From the NCBI RefSeq assembly GCF_040869045.1, contig NC_090321.1:135647689-135711688 (forward strand): a DNA stretch of 64,000 nt, given 5' to 3'. Made by a program: the position numbers and the translations under genes. The stretch is from Eurosta solidaginis (Eukaryota > Arthropoda > Insecta > Diptera > Tephritidae). Numbering within the stretch: the stretch's first letter is position 1; every line of letters starts with the position of its first letter. The notes below the pieces were generated by a model, which did no database searches, was not told where the DNA came from, and saw nothing but the letters and a program-made list of their open reading frames with translations. Of this stretch, positions 34,364-43,881 are shown piece by piece.

Positions 34364-34543
34364 GGGCTATAACAATAACAAAAAAATATTCACATATAAA
34401 ACTGAATACAATTGGGATACAATTTTTCTTACATACATACATTAATTATCTTGTCCGATACACGACACTTGTTAGTTCGCCATGCATTTCAGAACTAAGT
34501 TTTTGTTTTTTTGTGAGTCAAGTAAGTGTCTATAAATATGTGA

Positions 34544-35110
34544 TCAATTTTCTGTGTCCGTTTTGTAGTTGAGTCTCTTGCTTCGTGGTGTATTTTCTAT
34601 ATGTAGCAATTCTAACGTAAACCTTTTGCTATAATTTGTCTCCTGCGCTAGTATGCTCACCGCTTTAAAATCTGGTTGGTGTCCGTTCTCTAAACAGTGG
34701 GCCGCAAGTGCTGTTTTATGAATGCTGCAGGATGATCTACATTTAATATCAGATCTGTGTCCTGCTGTTCTTGTTTTTAATTTGTTCTTTGTTGTACCCA
34801 CATATTCTTTTCCACATTTATTATTTTCATTTCTCGCACATGTACTCTTATATATTACATTATGTTTGTCTGAATTTGTTAGATTGCTTTTCATGTTATT
34901 AAAAAATATGTTTGTTGTGCACGATGGTTTGTGTGCAATTCTTATATTCTCCTTGTCATAGATGTCTGAGCCCTGCAATCTTTCTGAAAAACCTGGCATA
35001 TATACTACAGATCTATATTTTGTAGTCTTGTTCTCTCTGTTCTTCCGGCATTTATATTTCGGGTATTCCTTGATTAACCTCTGTATTGCGTTAGGAGGGA
35101 AGTCATTCAT
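34544..35110 (-). pseudogene. Penelope GIY-YIG endonuclease domain
   Basis: A 188-codon frame. Residues ~80-130 give YKSTCARNENNKCGKEYVG, TTKNKLKTRTAGHRSDIK and HKTALAAHCLENGHQPDFKA, corresponding to the GIY-YIG nuclease with its Cys pair, Arg and His-rich strand. The preceding part has PGFSERLQGSDIYDKEN. In intact elements this domain is fused behind the RT; here a frame break at about 35110-35340 separates them. It nicks target DNA. Confidence 0.88.
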
Positions 35111-35347
35111 CTTTAGTATGTGTGTTATACGTTTTTTATTCTCGGAGTTAAAAACCGTGTCACTCGTATCTAATACTCATCTAATGAAGTTTTTCGCCGT
35201 ATTTATAATCAAACTCCTTGGGTGTTTTGATTTAAAATTTATTATTCTTCCTGATGATGTAGGCTTTTGATACCAGTCAAGTTTTATGTTATTGTCTATT
35301 TTACATACTAATGTGTCTAGAAACGGCAGTCTACTAGCCGACTCCAG

Positions 35348-35719
35348 CTACATCGTAAACTGTATGTCCCTGTGGAATGAGTTTAGCACCTTCAAGGTTT
35401 TCTCCAGCTCGTCGTCCTTAACTATGGCAAACACATCATCTACGTATTTGCTAAGTAGTCTCGCGTTTGTCACTGTTTCCAAAATCTCTTCCATGATGAT
35501 GTCGGCAACAATCGGTGATGCTGGGGATCCCATCGGAAGTCCTTTGAGTTGCGTATAAATTATTTCTTCATACTTGAAATATCTATTTTCCGATATGCAA
35601 AACTTCACAATTTCCATAAAAAGGTGTTTTCGAATATCCGTGTGTTCCTTTATGTCTTTCCACTTTGTCAGTATAGTTTGTATAGCCAGGTCTGTTGGTA
35701 TAGTTGGGAATAGTGACAC
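35348..35719 (-). pseudogene. Penelope reverse transcriptase fragment
   Basis: A 123-codon frame with SLFPTIPTDLAIQTILTKW, the motif LKGLPMGSPASPIVADIIME and the catalytic SKYVDDVFAIV, then FHRDIQFTM. These are the B, C and following motifs of a Penelope RT. The N-terminal half is missing or broken; sequence continues to about 35830 with stops. Confidence 0.9.
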
Positions 35720-35894
35720 AACATCAAACGATACGAGGCGTTTATCATCATAAATGTAGGAGTCGTGAACACTTTCTTTGAATTCTATTGCACTTTTTAC
35801 ATTAAACTTAGATTTCGTCGTCAGATTTTTTAAAATATTACATTATTAAAATCACAGTTTGATAAAATCAAAAAAAAATTGCAACGACTATCTG

Positions 35895-37290
35895 TTTAAT
35901 TACACTTGCTCAGGAGAAACATTACCGTAATGAAGTAGCGAAACTAAAAGTCAAAAATCAGCTTGAGTGTAGGAGCGAAATACTTTCCCTAAATCCATTT
36001 CTCGATGAAACCGGAGTCATTAGGACGGGGGGCGGCTTGGAGCATCCACCGATATGGCATATGGCGAAAAGCACCCAATAATACTACCATACAATTGTAG
36101 GTTGTCGCGTCTGTTCCTCCAGTTTGTTCATGAATTTTCTCTCCACGGTGAAAACCAACTAATGCTGCGAATTATTTGAACCCAGTACTGGATCCCAAAG
36201 GTGAAAACCATGGTCAGAGCCATAATTCATAATTGTAAGATCTGTACGATCTACAAAAAGCAAGTTCAAAGTCAACTCATGGGAATTTTACCACAAGAGC
36301 GTACAACGTTTTCGCGCGTATTTACTAACACTGGGGTGGATTTTGATTGCCGTTCGACATAAAAAGTTTTAGTGGGCGTGGCTGTCGTACCAAAAAAGGT
36401 TACGTCTGTCTGTTTGTTTTTCTACTAAGGCCATGCATTTAGAGGCCACTAGCGATTTGAGCACCTCATCTTTTTTAGCAGCGTTTTCGCGATTCGTAGC
36501 CAGACGAGGATGCCCAAGGAATATCTACTCAGATAATGGAACCAACTTCGTCGGAGCTTCACCCGCATTAAAGGCGGAGTTTAAAGCTTTTCTCGCCGAT
36601 TCCCGAATTCAAATTCTCTCAAAATTTGCACATCAGGAATTAACGTGGCATTTCATACCAGCTGGCGGTCCGCATATTGGCGGCCTGTGTGAAACCGGTG
36701 TGAAAAGCTTTAAAACACGTTTTAAAAAGATCGCATTGAGCTCGAAATTTACTTGCGAGGAGTTCAACACGCTACTTTGCAGAATCGAATCCTGCCTTAA
36801 TTCGCGTCCTCTAAGCCCGGCCTCCAACGAACCTTCGGATCTAGAACCCCTGGCTCAAGGTCACTTTTTAGTCGGCGGTCATTTATTAGCTCCATCGGAG
36901 CTAGAAATCAACGAAATCCCAGCTTCAATCGTGAATCGATGGCAAAAACTCAAGGCATTGCGTCAAAAATTTTGTCAAAGATGGAAAACCGAATACCTAT
37001 CGGAGCTACAAAAGAGGATAAAGTGGAAAAATCCAAAATCAAACATCAAGGTAGGAGATATGGTGGTCATCAAAGAGGACAATTTGCTGCCAAATGAGTT
37101 GAGACTGGGACGAGTGGTCAAAGTTCATCCTGGTTCCGACAACCGGATACGCGTCGTAGACATTCGGACAGAGAGGGTCCAAGTGACAACACCACTTGTC
37201 AAACTGGTATTATTACCACCATTTGTCTCACAATCAGAAGATAAAAATCTGGCAAAAGCAACCATCTCAAAACCAACGCCTCACAATTAG
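35895..37290 (+). pseudogene. BEL-2 integrase and C-terminal domain
   Basis: Sequence from 35895 to 36432 has the linker and the HHCC finger (CKICTIYKKQVQSQ, near 36236) with several stops and frameshifts. From 36433 a clean 285-codon frame carries MHLEATSDLSTSSFLAAFSR, YSDNGTNFVGAS (second Asp), GGPHIGGLCETGVKS (third acid), then LNSRPLSPAS, LAQGHFLVGGHL, VGDMVVIKEDNLLPNELRLG and RIRVVDIRT. The last part is well preserved compared with the rest of the element. Confidence 0.88.
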
Positions 37291-37769
37291 AAGAAAAACA
37301 AAAAGAAAATATATCAATCCCTTTAAAAAACTAAAAGTAGAAAATTTTGTTGTCTTATTTTAGTCGACCCAGCTTAATGTGAACACCAATTCATATCTAA
37401 TAGAGTGTAGGAGTTTTTTCGGAACTTTTTACTAAATTCCATTCGGAGAATTTTTTTCTTTTCGACCCGCCCTAATGTACATATGTATGTTTGTACAAAT
37501 CACGGGGTGGTATTCTATTGCATATTCACATTTTGTGTTTCTTGGTTACAAAAACACGTTTTCACCTTTAAGAGGCTTTTTACATACTCCCATGCAGAAC
37601 GATTTTACGGCTGGGTAGGCACACGCCGGTTAAATTTATACAAACAGACACAATATGGTTATGTATATTAGCCCAAATCACAATGCACACTTTTTTTGGT
37701 TCCGGTCACCGGAATTTTTCCACATCAAGTCTAAATTTTCGAAATATTACATTAAGATTGAGGGTAGTA
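37291..37769. other. No gene seen; BEL-2 3' flank
   Basis: AT-rich sequence with short repeats such as ACATATGTATGT. A 62-codon and a 63-codon open frame here have no features of a gene. The BEL-2 3' LTR should lie here, but I cannot delimit it. Confidence 0.45.
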
Positions 37770-37951
37770 GTGCAGTTTGTGGTACTCACCGAAATTTGGA
37801 CCAAAGTCCTCGAGTGAGGTATCAAAAGACGCGTATTTATGTCTAGATTGCAAATCCGAAGCGGAGGTTAACTTTTTTTACCCCTTTAAAAGTTATCGGC
37901 GAAAAACTGTTTCATTGGGCGCGTTTTGTTCCGGCACAATTACGTTATTTT
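37770..37951 (+). repeat. Left arm of an inverted repeat around the Merlin element
   Basis: Phrases GTGCAGTTTGTGGTACTCAC, CGAAATTTGG, TCGAGTGAGGTATCA, AAGTTATCGGCGAAAA and GGCGCGTTTTGTTC-like sequence recur in reverse complement, in the same relative order, at 40768-40900. This arm has ~45 extra bases near 37845-37890. Confidence 0.8.
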
Positions 37952-38006
37952 AAGTTCGCGAATCACTTCGTTTATGATTACCACTGTGCTTATACAATAG
38001 GTATAA

Positions 38007-38062
38007 TAACCACGAATTAATGAATACGATTCGTTAAATTTCATTAATTCAGTGGTTATTAA
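38007..38062. repeat. Short palindrome (hairpin)
   Basis: AATAACCAC...GAATTAATGAA is followed by TTCATTAATTC...GTGGTTATT, giving arms of about 22 bp around a ~14-bp loop. Function unknown; it may be part of the left arm's repeat family. Confidence 0.6.
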
Positions 38063-38554
38063 AAATATAAACATTGAAAAAAAACCTGTCGCTCGCTACG
38101 GAGTTGCAGTAAAACACATGCAGTAAATAAAAAGTGTTGCCACATGAGCAACAATATACAATTATACAGTTATAAGATGGTGTCACTTGAACTGTATTGA
38201 TTGTATTAACCTCTCTACTCAAGTTATCTAAATTCACTATGCCATTTCACACCACCCGGGAGGTTGCATAAAGGGCGCGTTACCGATTTTTTTGGGTGTT
38301 CGGTTCCCCTGTAGGCCTATTTTCACCCGCAATGTCTTATCACTGACGATTGCGCAATGGAATCTGTACAAAATTATTTAAGAAATTATTGATTGTTGTT
38401 TTATTATATATTTATATACTTACATATTTGTATACCGCGATACTACATCAAATAGAGTTTCAGGCAAATGTGCTGTAATATAATGAAATTTAAATATATT
38501 TATATTCACATTTGGAATGTATATTTGCTTGTTAACTCACGTGTTTTTCTTTCT

Positions 38555-39462
38555 CTAGTTGCTATCGGCGTTATATAGCGAACCAATGGCTTTGAAAATG
38601 TGATGAATGAGCTCACCCATTTTATTATATTTGCGCAGAAAGGGGAACTCGGCAATATAGCCCTCAAAGTGTTCCTCCACTCTTCGGTAGCGCGGAACTT
38701 TCGACCGGAACTCTCGCCAATTTCGCTCATTTTTTTGCGTATGAGCTCCGGACGTGGGGTCTACAAAGTTCTCGCTATGGTTCACATTAGCGTGAATGTA
38801 GCCATGTTCCTCCAAGCGATCGTACGCCCTCCAGCAATCAGTATAGATGGTAGTACCTGGCGCGATTTTTTGCTTAATAACATCGAGCAAAGTCTCCCTC
38901 GAATGATCAGGTACCGGTACTACAAACATCTTTTTCGAGTCGCGCTCGATTCCCCCGAAACCCCATTGCCCCTCAATAACCCTTCCGCGATTATATTTCC
39001 GGCGTCCCATCTTCGCCTCATCTACCTCGAATATCTTACCCTCGCCACCGAGCACTGAATCGCTTTTGCTAATGGCCCAGTTCATCAACACCTCCCGAGT
39101 AAAACCGTATGACGCGCGATCTCAATAGTCTCTTCCAAGAACTGGGTTTTAGGGTAAGGCATGGTTATAAAATATACCACAAAGCGGCAGATTTGGTCCA
39201 CACTCAGATGGGAGCCGGAAAAGAACGTATTCGTATAAATACTCTGCTTAAACGAACACTTCATTTTAAGTTTTTTCTTATTTTTCACTACAGTGTTCAC
39301 TTTACGGCACATAAAATCCTTACCCGACAAAACGCATTGATTATTGCACGTGGAGCACAGTCTCACCGCACTTAAGACACCGTGATTAATAAGAAAACTT
39401 TTTAGTTCTTCCGCGTTCATTCGTAAAAAATTACATACAGTTTGGCTACAATTGTCGCACAT
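38555..39462 (-). pseudogene. Merlin-type transposase (ISXO2-like DDE), one frameshift
   Basis: On the minus strand an N-terminal frame (39462-39085) has a zinc-ribbon-like CSTCNNQCVLSGKDFMC and the helix region HLSVDQICRFVVYF. After a probable single-base shift near 39100, the frame to 38555 has NWAISKSD, IFEVDEAKMGRRKYNRG (first Asp), TTIYTDCWRAYDRL (second Asp) and GAHTQKNERNWREFRSK (third acid/Asn region). About 300 residues in total is normal length for this family. It would cut and paste a Merlin DNA transposon. Clear terminal inverted repeats and an 8-9-bp target duplication were not found. Confidence 0.9.
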
Positions 39463-39734
39463 GTTGAGTTTTTATTAATATTTGAACCGCACAAGAAAAT
39501 TTCGTTGACACTCACCGAAAATAGTAAAGCTTTTTAACGGCTATTTTAAAAAGCCGTTAATTTTAAAAAAATTTAACAGCTATTTAAGCTAAGATATGAA
39601 TTTATATCTGTCTCTTTCATTTCAACGATTTTTTCCATTTACTTAGTACTAAATAATGACAGGGTTGTCAGCTGGTAATAAAATATGGCATCATTTTAAT
39701 TGGCTACATACGCTGCTGCGTTTTGCGTTAACTA

Positions 39735-39962
39735 AAGCTTTTAACTTATCTTCGCTTCGCTACTCTTCTCTTCTCTTCACTTCTCTTCTTTTCTCTTCAC
39801 TTCACTGCACCTCTCTCCTCTGGTCTCATCTCGTCTCATCCCCTCTTCTCTCCCCTTCTCTTCTTTTCTCTTCTCTTCTCTCTTCTCTTCTATTCTCTCC
39901 TCTTCTCTTCTCTTTTCTTTTCTTTTCTTCTCTTCTCTTCTGCTCCCTTCTCTTCTATTCTC
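39735..39962. repeat. CTTCT/TCTCT microsatellite
   Basis: A 230-bp polypyrimidine tract made mainly of CTTCTCTT and TTTTCTTCTC units. It gives spurious Ser/Leu-rich and Glu/Arg/Lys-rich frames on the two strands. Confidence 0.92.
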
Positions 39963-40375
39963 TAAATGGAAAAATCTTCCGTGTTTCATAAAATATGAAA
40001 ATTTGGAATAAATAATCGCGCTATTTTTTATTCCAAATTTTCGCTTGCGGCGCTTTTTTATTAAATGAAAAAATCTCTGTGTTTATTTTCATTTCGTTTC
40101 ATAAAATATGAAAAATCGCACGATTTTTTATTCCAAATTTTCGCCTGCGGCACTTTTTTGTTAAACGAACAAACCTCTGTGCTTCTTTTCATTTCGTTTC
40201 ATAAAATATAAAAATTTGCGTGATTTTTTATTCCACATTTTCGCCTGCGGCGTATTCGTAAAATGAAAAAAATCTGTGCTTCTTTTCATTTCGTATCATA
40301 AAAGATAAATTTTCGCCTGTAAGGTTTTTAAGTTAAATCAATAGATTTTCGGCTTCGGCGCTTCGCTTCAATAAA
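39963..40375. repeat. Tandem repeat of ~115-bp units
   Basis: Three and a half units, each with TTTTTTATTCCA, ATTTTCGCCTGCGGC, TCTGTGCTTCTTTTCATTTC and GTTTCATAAAATAT. Divergence between units is moderate. Confidence 0.85.
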
Positions 40376-40767
40376 TTAAAAACTTATCTCCCTAAATATT
40401 TATATTAAATTGCAAATTCAATATATACAAATCAGATATACAAATGCAAAATAATAGAGCAAGGATATGTATTTATCTGAATTTATGTCGAGCTGCTACC
40501 ACCTTGCATTATTCCGACTAGAGAAAAGCAAAAGTAATTTCTATTGTTGCTGAGGTGGCATCACTATTCACCTCCAATTACTCTGTATTCGTGTGTGTTC
40601 ATGTGTTTAACTGCAACAAAGAAACAAGCAAGTTTTTGTGATATTTGCTTTTCCTAAATAAGAATAAACAAGTGAAATTAAAAGTTAAGTATTTCTTCAT
40701 TAATGCGTGTGTATCAAATTACATTAATATACCAAATATCGAAATTGATTTGATTCATGCGCCTACA
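40376..40767. other. No gene seen
   Basis: AT-rich sequence without coding signal or obvious repeat. Confidence 0.5.
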
Positions 40768-40900
40768 ATAATGTAATTGTGCCCGAACAAAACGCGCCAA
40801 ATGAAACATGTTTTCGCGGATAACTTAATAAAGACATAAATTATGATACCTCACTCGAAAAAAATGACCAAATTTCGGTGGGTACCATAAACTGCACAAT
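40768..40900 (-). repeat. Right arm of the inverted repeat around the Merlin element
   Basis: Reverse complement of the 37770-37951 arm: GTAATTGTGCCCGAACAAAA, CGCGCCAAATGAAACA, TGATACCTCACTCGA and CCAAATTTCGGTGGGTACCA. The arms are about 2.8 kb apart. Confidence 0.8.
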
Positions 40901-41594
40901 TACCAGACTGAGAGCGGATTGTTTGGTATAAAATGCGTAATTTCAAAAAAAAATTTTTTGGTGTTGGGAAAAATTTTGCAATTTCATGTTTGTTTTTTTA
41001 TTTTTCTCACACTATTTGTACGCAATACCGTAACCTAACGCGAGCTGAAGCCATACAATCACTCGATAATATTTTTTATGAATCACATGGAAAATATTCC
41101 GGCATCAAAAAAAAATTTTTTTTCCACAGACTAATACGTTTTTGCACACAAAACATTATAGCCAATTATATTAGATTGACCAGAAAAGTGTTCATTTTGT
41201 TTTGCAAATATTTTTCACACATTTTTTTTGGAAGAATGGAAAAGAAGGATATTACAATGGCAGTTAGCGTTACGTAAAAGAAAATTCATCCGCTACCAAT
41301 TACATTGCATTAACCCTTTTTAAACAAAACAGGGGTTTTAACAAAAAATTTATCACACATCCTAAAAACAAAAAACAAAAAATGGGACAGCCTAATGCAT
41401 AACCGGTGTTACTAAATAGTAACATCCGATTTATGGAACAAAACTAAAGCAAAACATTTTTTTAATTTTTCTAAAAAGAAAGCGAAAAGAAATAAACATT
41501 TTTTCTTTGGTACACCCGAATGTACAATACACGCGCTACTCCGATCACGTGTTTTTTCATAGTGGATTATCCATAAAACCGAAAAACAATTACA

Positions 41595-41801
41595 CACAAC
41601 ACCAGGCATGCTTAACGAACGAAACGATATCATTTCGTTACGATAATCAACGCTAATAAACGAACCGAAGTCACTTCGTTTCGTTTATTAACGTTAAGAT
41701 CGTCAAATTAACGTTAACGAAGTGACTTCGTTTCGTTTATTAGCGTTGATTATCGTAACGAAATGATATCGTTTCGTTCGTTAAGCATGCCTGCACAACA
41801 C
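41595..41801. mobile_element. hAT-like foldback MITE with 8-bp target duplication
   Basis: The 191-bp body (41603-41793) begins CAGGCATGCTTAACG and ends with its exact complement, CGTTAAGCATGCCTG. The terminal arms pair perfectly for about 60 bp, and a second shorter complementary pair lies inside, so almost the whole element can fold back. It is bounded by CACAACAC on both sides (41595-41602, 41794-41801). An 8-bp duplication and CAG...CTG ends are typical of hAT elements. It codes for nothing and would need a transposase from elsewhere. Confidence 0.9.
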
Positions 41802-41939
41802 AAAGCTACATTTTTTCGTCACTAAGTATGCACGTTTTTTATTTGAAGAATATTACCTTACAAAAATGTTATAAATACATAATATATGTATGTACATATT
41901 TTTTTTTATCTTCACTTTCCTCATTTTTTATTTTATATA

Positions 41940-42870
41940 TTTATACTAGCAGACCCGTCAGACGGTGTTCTTCCCTTAATTTGGTCTATCTGTATACATT
42001 TTAATAAGCTTTTTCCGTCTAGCCCTGCCCTTCCCCCCTCTTCACTTTTTCTCATTCCTTTTATTCTCTCCTCCCTCCGTCTTTTTCGCTTCATCTATCT
42101 CTATCTTCGTCTCTTTCTATCTCTTTGTATGTCTCCTTCCCTCTTTTCTCTTCTCTGAAGTTTTCCCATTCTTCTTCATCCCTTATTGCCAATCCCAGAG
42201 GGTGGTATGTATTTTGTTCCAGTCCCATTCCGAGTCCCAGTACCACTCCGAGTCTCAGTCCTAGCCCTGGTCTTAATCCCAGTCCCTGCCGTCTCTGGTC
42301 TACTTCCTTCCCGGAAAAAAAGGATCGTAAATACTAATATAGGCAAATTTATATACAAAATTTCAGGCAAATCGAATAGGACGTATGTAAATAAGTATGT
42401 GGGTATTATTAATTCTTGTGTTTATTTCGGCTTCGCATGCATATTTATCAGTTTTGCCAGGTTGATGCGACTAAATCGAATATCACAATGAAAATTACTT
42501 TAAAGTTCTCAGCAACAGCTTTCATTTGATATCCATATTACAGACACATTCTAGGGGTATCCGGGTCCAGGTTTTGGCCTATATCTCGAGACCCTAGTCA
42601 CCCAGGGGTATAAAGATTACTCTGTACTAAAGCACACATCAACAGCTTCAATTTGATACCCATAATGTAAAACCACATCCTAGTGTTACTCTGGTCCACG
42701 CTTTGGCCTATGTTTCGAGACCATAGTCACCAATAGGTATGAAAACTTCCCTGTACTAAAGCTCTCATCAACAGCTTTTAATTGTATCCATATTCTATAA
42801 ACACATTCTAGGAGCACCCGCGTTCACGTTTTGGCCTATATCTCGAGACCCTTGTCACCCAGGCTCCTTA
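41940..42870 (+). repeat. Dispersed repeat with CT-rich core and CACGTTTTGGCC minisatellite
   Basis: Starts at CTAGCAGACCCGTCAGACGG, has a pyrimidine-rich core with CCAGTCCC-type units (~42220-42295), then about three ~120-bp units with TTTCATTTGATATCC, ACGTTTTGGCCTATATCTCG and GAGACC(C)TAGTCACC. Related, reverse-orientation copies lie at 50230-50740 and 53400-53880. A 5'-truncated LINE interrupts it at about 42870, and its units resume at 46480. The class is not clear to me. Confidence 0.78.
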
Positions 42871-43129
42871 CTGTTCACGCCCAAGGGCGTCCCGTAGTGT
42901 ACGCCTAAGCGCCCCCCACTACCTTCCAGCAGCCCCGCTGCTCAGCAAGCCACAACAAGTACCCGCTGCTGCTCGCGCCCCACGGCGCCAACAACTCAAA
43001 CAGCTGCTACCACTCATAATTACTATCTTCTTAGTAGAGTCGGTAGCAATGCTGAGCATCAGCCCCTGCCCCCGTCTTCTCCCCATCCTCTTTTCCGGCA
43101 GCAACCGTGTAGGCCAGGGAAACAGACTC

Positions 43130-43881
43130 TTAGTTCCTACCTCCGTTTGCACCGTTTGCCAGCACAGAATATATATATTTGCGAGATCCGCCCAATGCAG
43201 CTCCTGCCTTGGGTGGTGCCACTTTCCTAGATGTTCTGGTCTCCCCGATGGCAACCCCGACGGGTTTCATCGCGCCATGTTGCCAGGTCGCAAACCCAAA
43301 TCATCCGGGTACCCCAATGCTTGGCCAAGGATTCCCAGTCCCAGGGCGACAACAGCAATTACGTCCTGGCCTTACACAACCCAGGCGTAGTCACCCGTCA
43401 CTTACCCCCAGAGTGGCGGCGCCTCCCCTTATGCACTTCAGAATTCTGCAGTTAAATTGTAATAGACTAACTGGGAAGATTACGGAGATAGTCGATTTCA
43501 TGAAGCGGCACAACATCCGCATTGCTGCGATTCAAGAGACTGAACTCACAGCAAGATCTGCATTGCAGACCTGCTCTGGGTATAATGTCCATAGAAAAGA
43601 CCGCGAGAGCGGAAATGGAGGCGGCCTCGCGTTTATCATACACCACTCTGTGCAATATTATATATTTGATCCTGGCATCGACCGCAGGGACAATGTCTTA
43701 GAACGTCAAGGCCTATCTGTCTGATCAGGCGATGCAAACCTAAAAAATCATCAACATCTACATCCCTCCTGCCACCTGTTGCCCCAGTGGATACCGCCCT
43801 AATATCAGAGCCTTACTCACTGGCAACAATCGCACTATCTTAGGCGATTTCAATGCCCACCACGATCGATGGCATTCAAAT
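43130..43881 (+). pseudogene. LINE ORF2 5' part: finger and apurinic-type endonuclease
   Basis: The start of homology has the Cys/His pattern CTVCQHRIYIFARSAQC, then CLGWCHFPRCSGL. The endonuclease begins at 43436 with MHFRILQLNCNRLTGKI (Asn), AAIQETELTARS (Glu) and GNGGGLAFIIHH. A frameshift near 43720 moves the following motif LGDFNAHHDRWHS (~43836) into the frame of the downstream ORF. The enzyme would nick target DNA for primed reverse transcription. Confidence 0.85.

Larger units (their letters stand above)
34260..35880 (-). mobile_element. Penelope-like element inserted in BEL-2
   Basis: Flanked by a perfect 14-bp duplication GCAACGACTATCTG (34246-34259 and 35881-35894). The body carries, on the minus strand, a reverse transcriptase fragment and a GIY-YIG endonuclease, the hallmark of Penelope-like elements. 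Its ends hold a perfect 17-bp inverted pair, 34260-34276 and 35852-35868. At 1.6 kb it is 5'-truncated, as most copies of this group are. Confidence 0.9.
22580..37290 (+). mobile_element. BEL-2: BEL/Pao retrotransposon split by Gypsy and Penelope insertions
   Basis: The coding region is in three blocks: 22580-24459 (gag, zinc knuckles, protease), 32291-34259 (reverse transcriptase, RNase H) and 35895-37290 (integrase). Removing the Gypsy element with one TTGC, and the Penelope element with one 14-bp duplication, restores the usual BEL order and the reading direction. Gag shares landmarks with BEL-1 but is clearly a different family. Coordinates give the coding span; LTRs were not found. Confidence 0.85.

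Noticed and set aside
39656..39991. Ser/Leu-rich and Arg/Glu-rich frames over the CT tract
   Set aside because: Both strands translate a polypyrimidine microsatellite.
41886..42491. Hydrophobic Ser/Pro/Leu frames near 42 kb (and minus-strand versions at 50340-50717 and 53548-53853)
   Set aside because: They are translations of the CT-rich core of a dispersed repeat, present in every copy in several frames.
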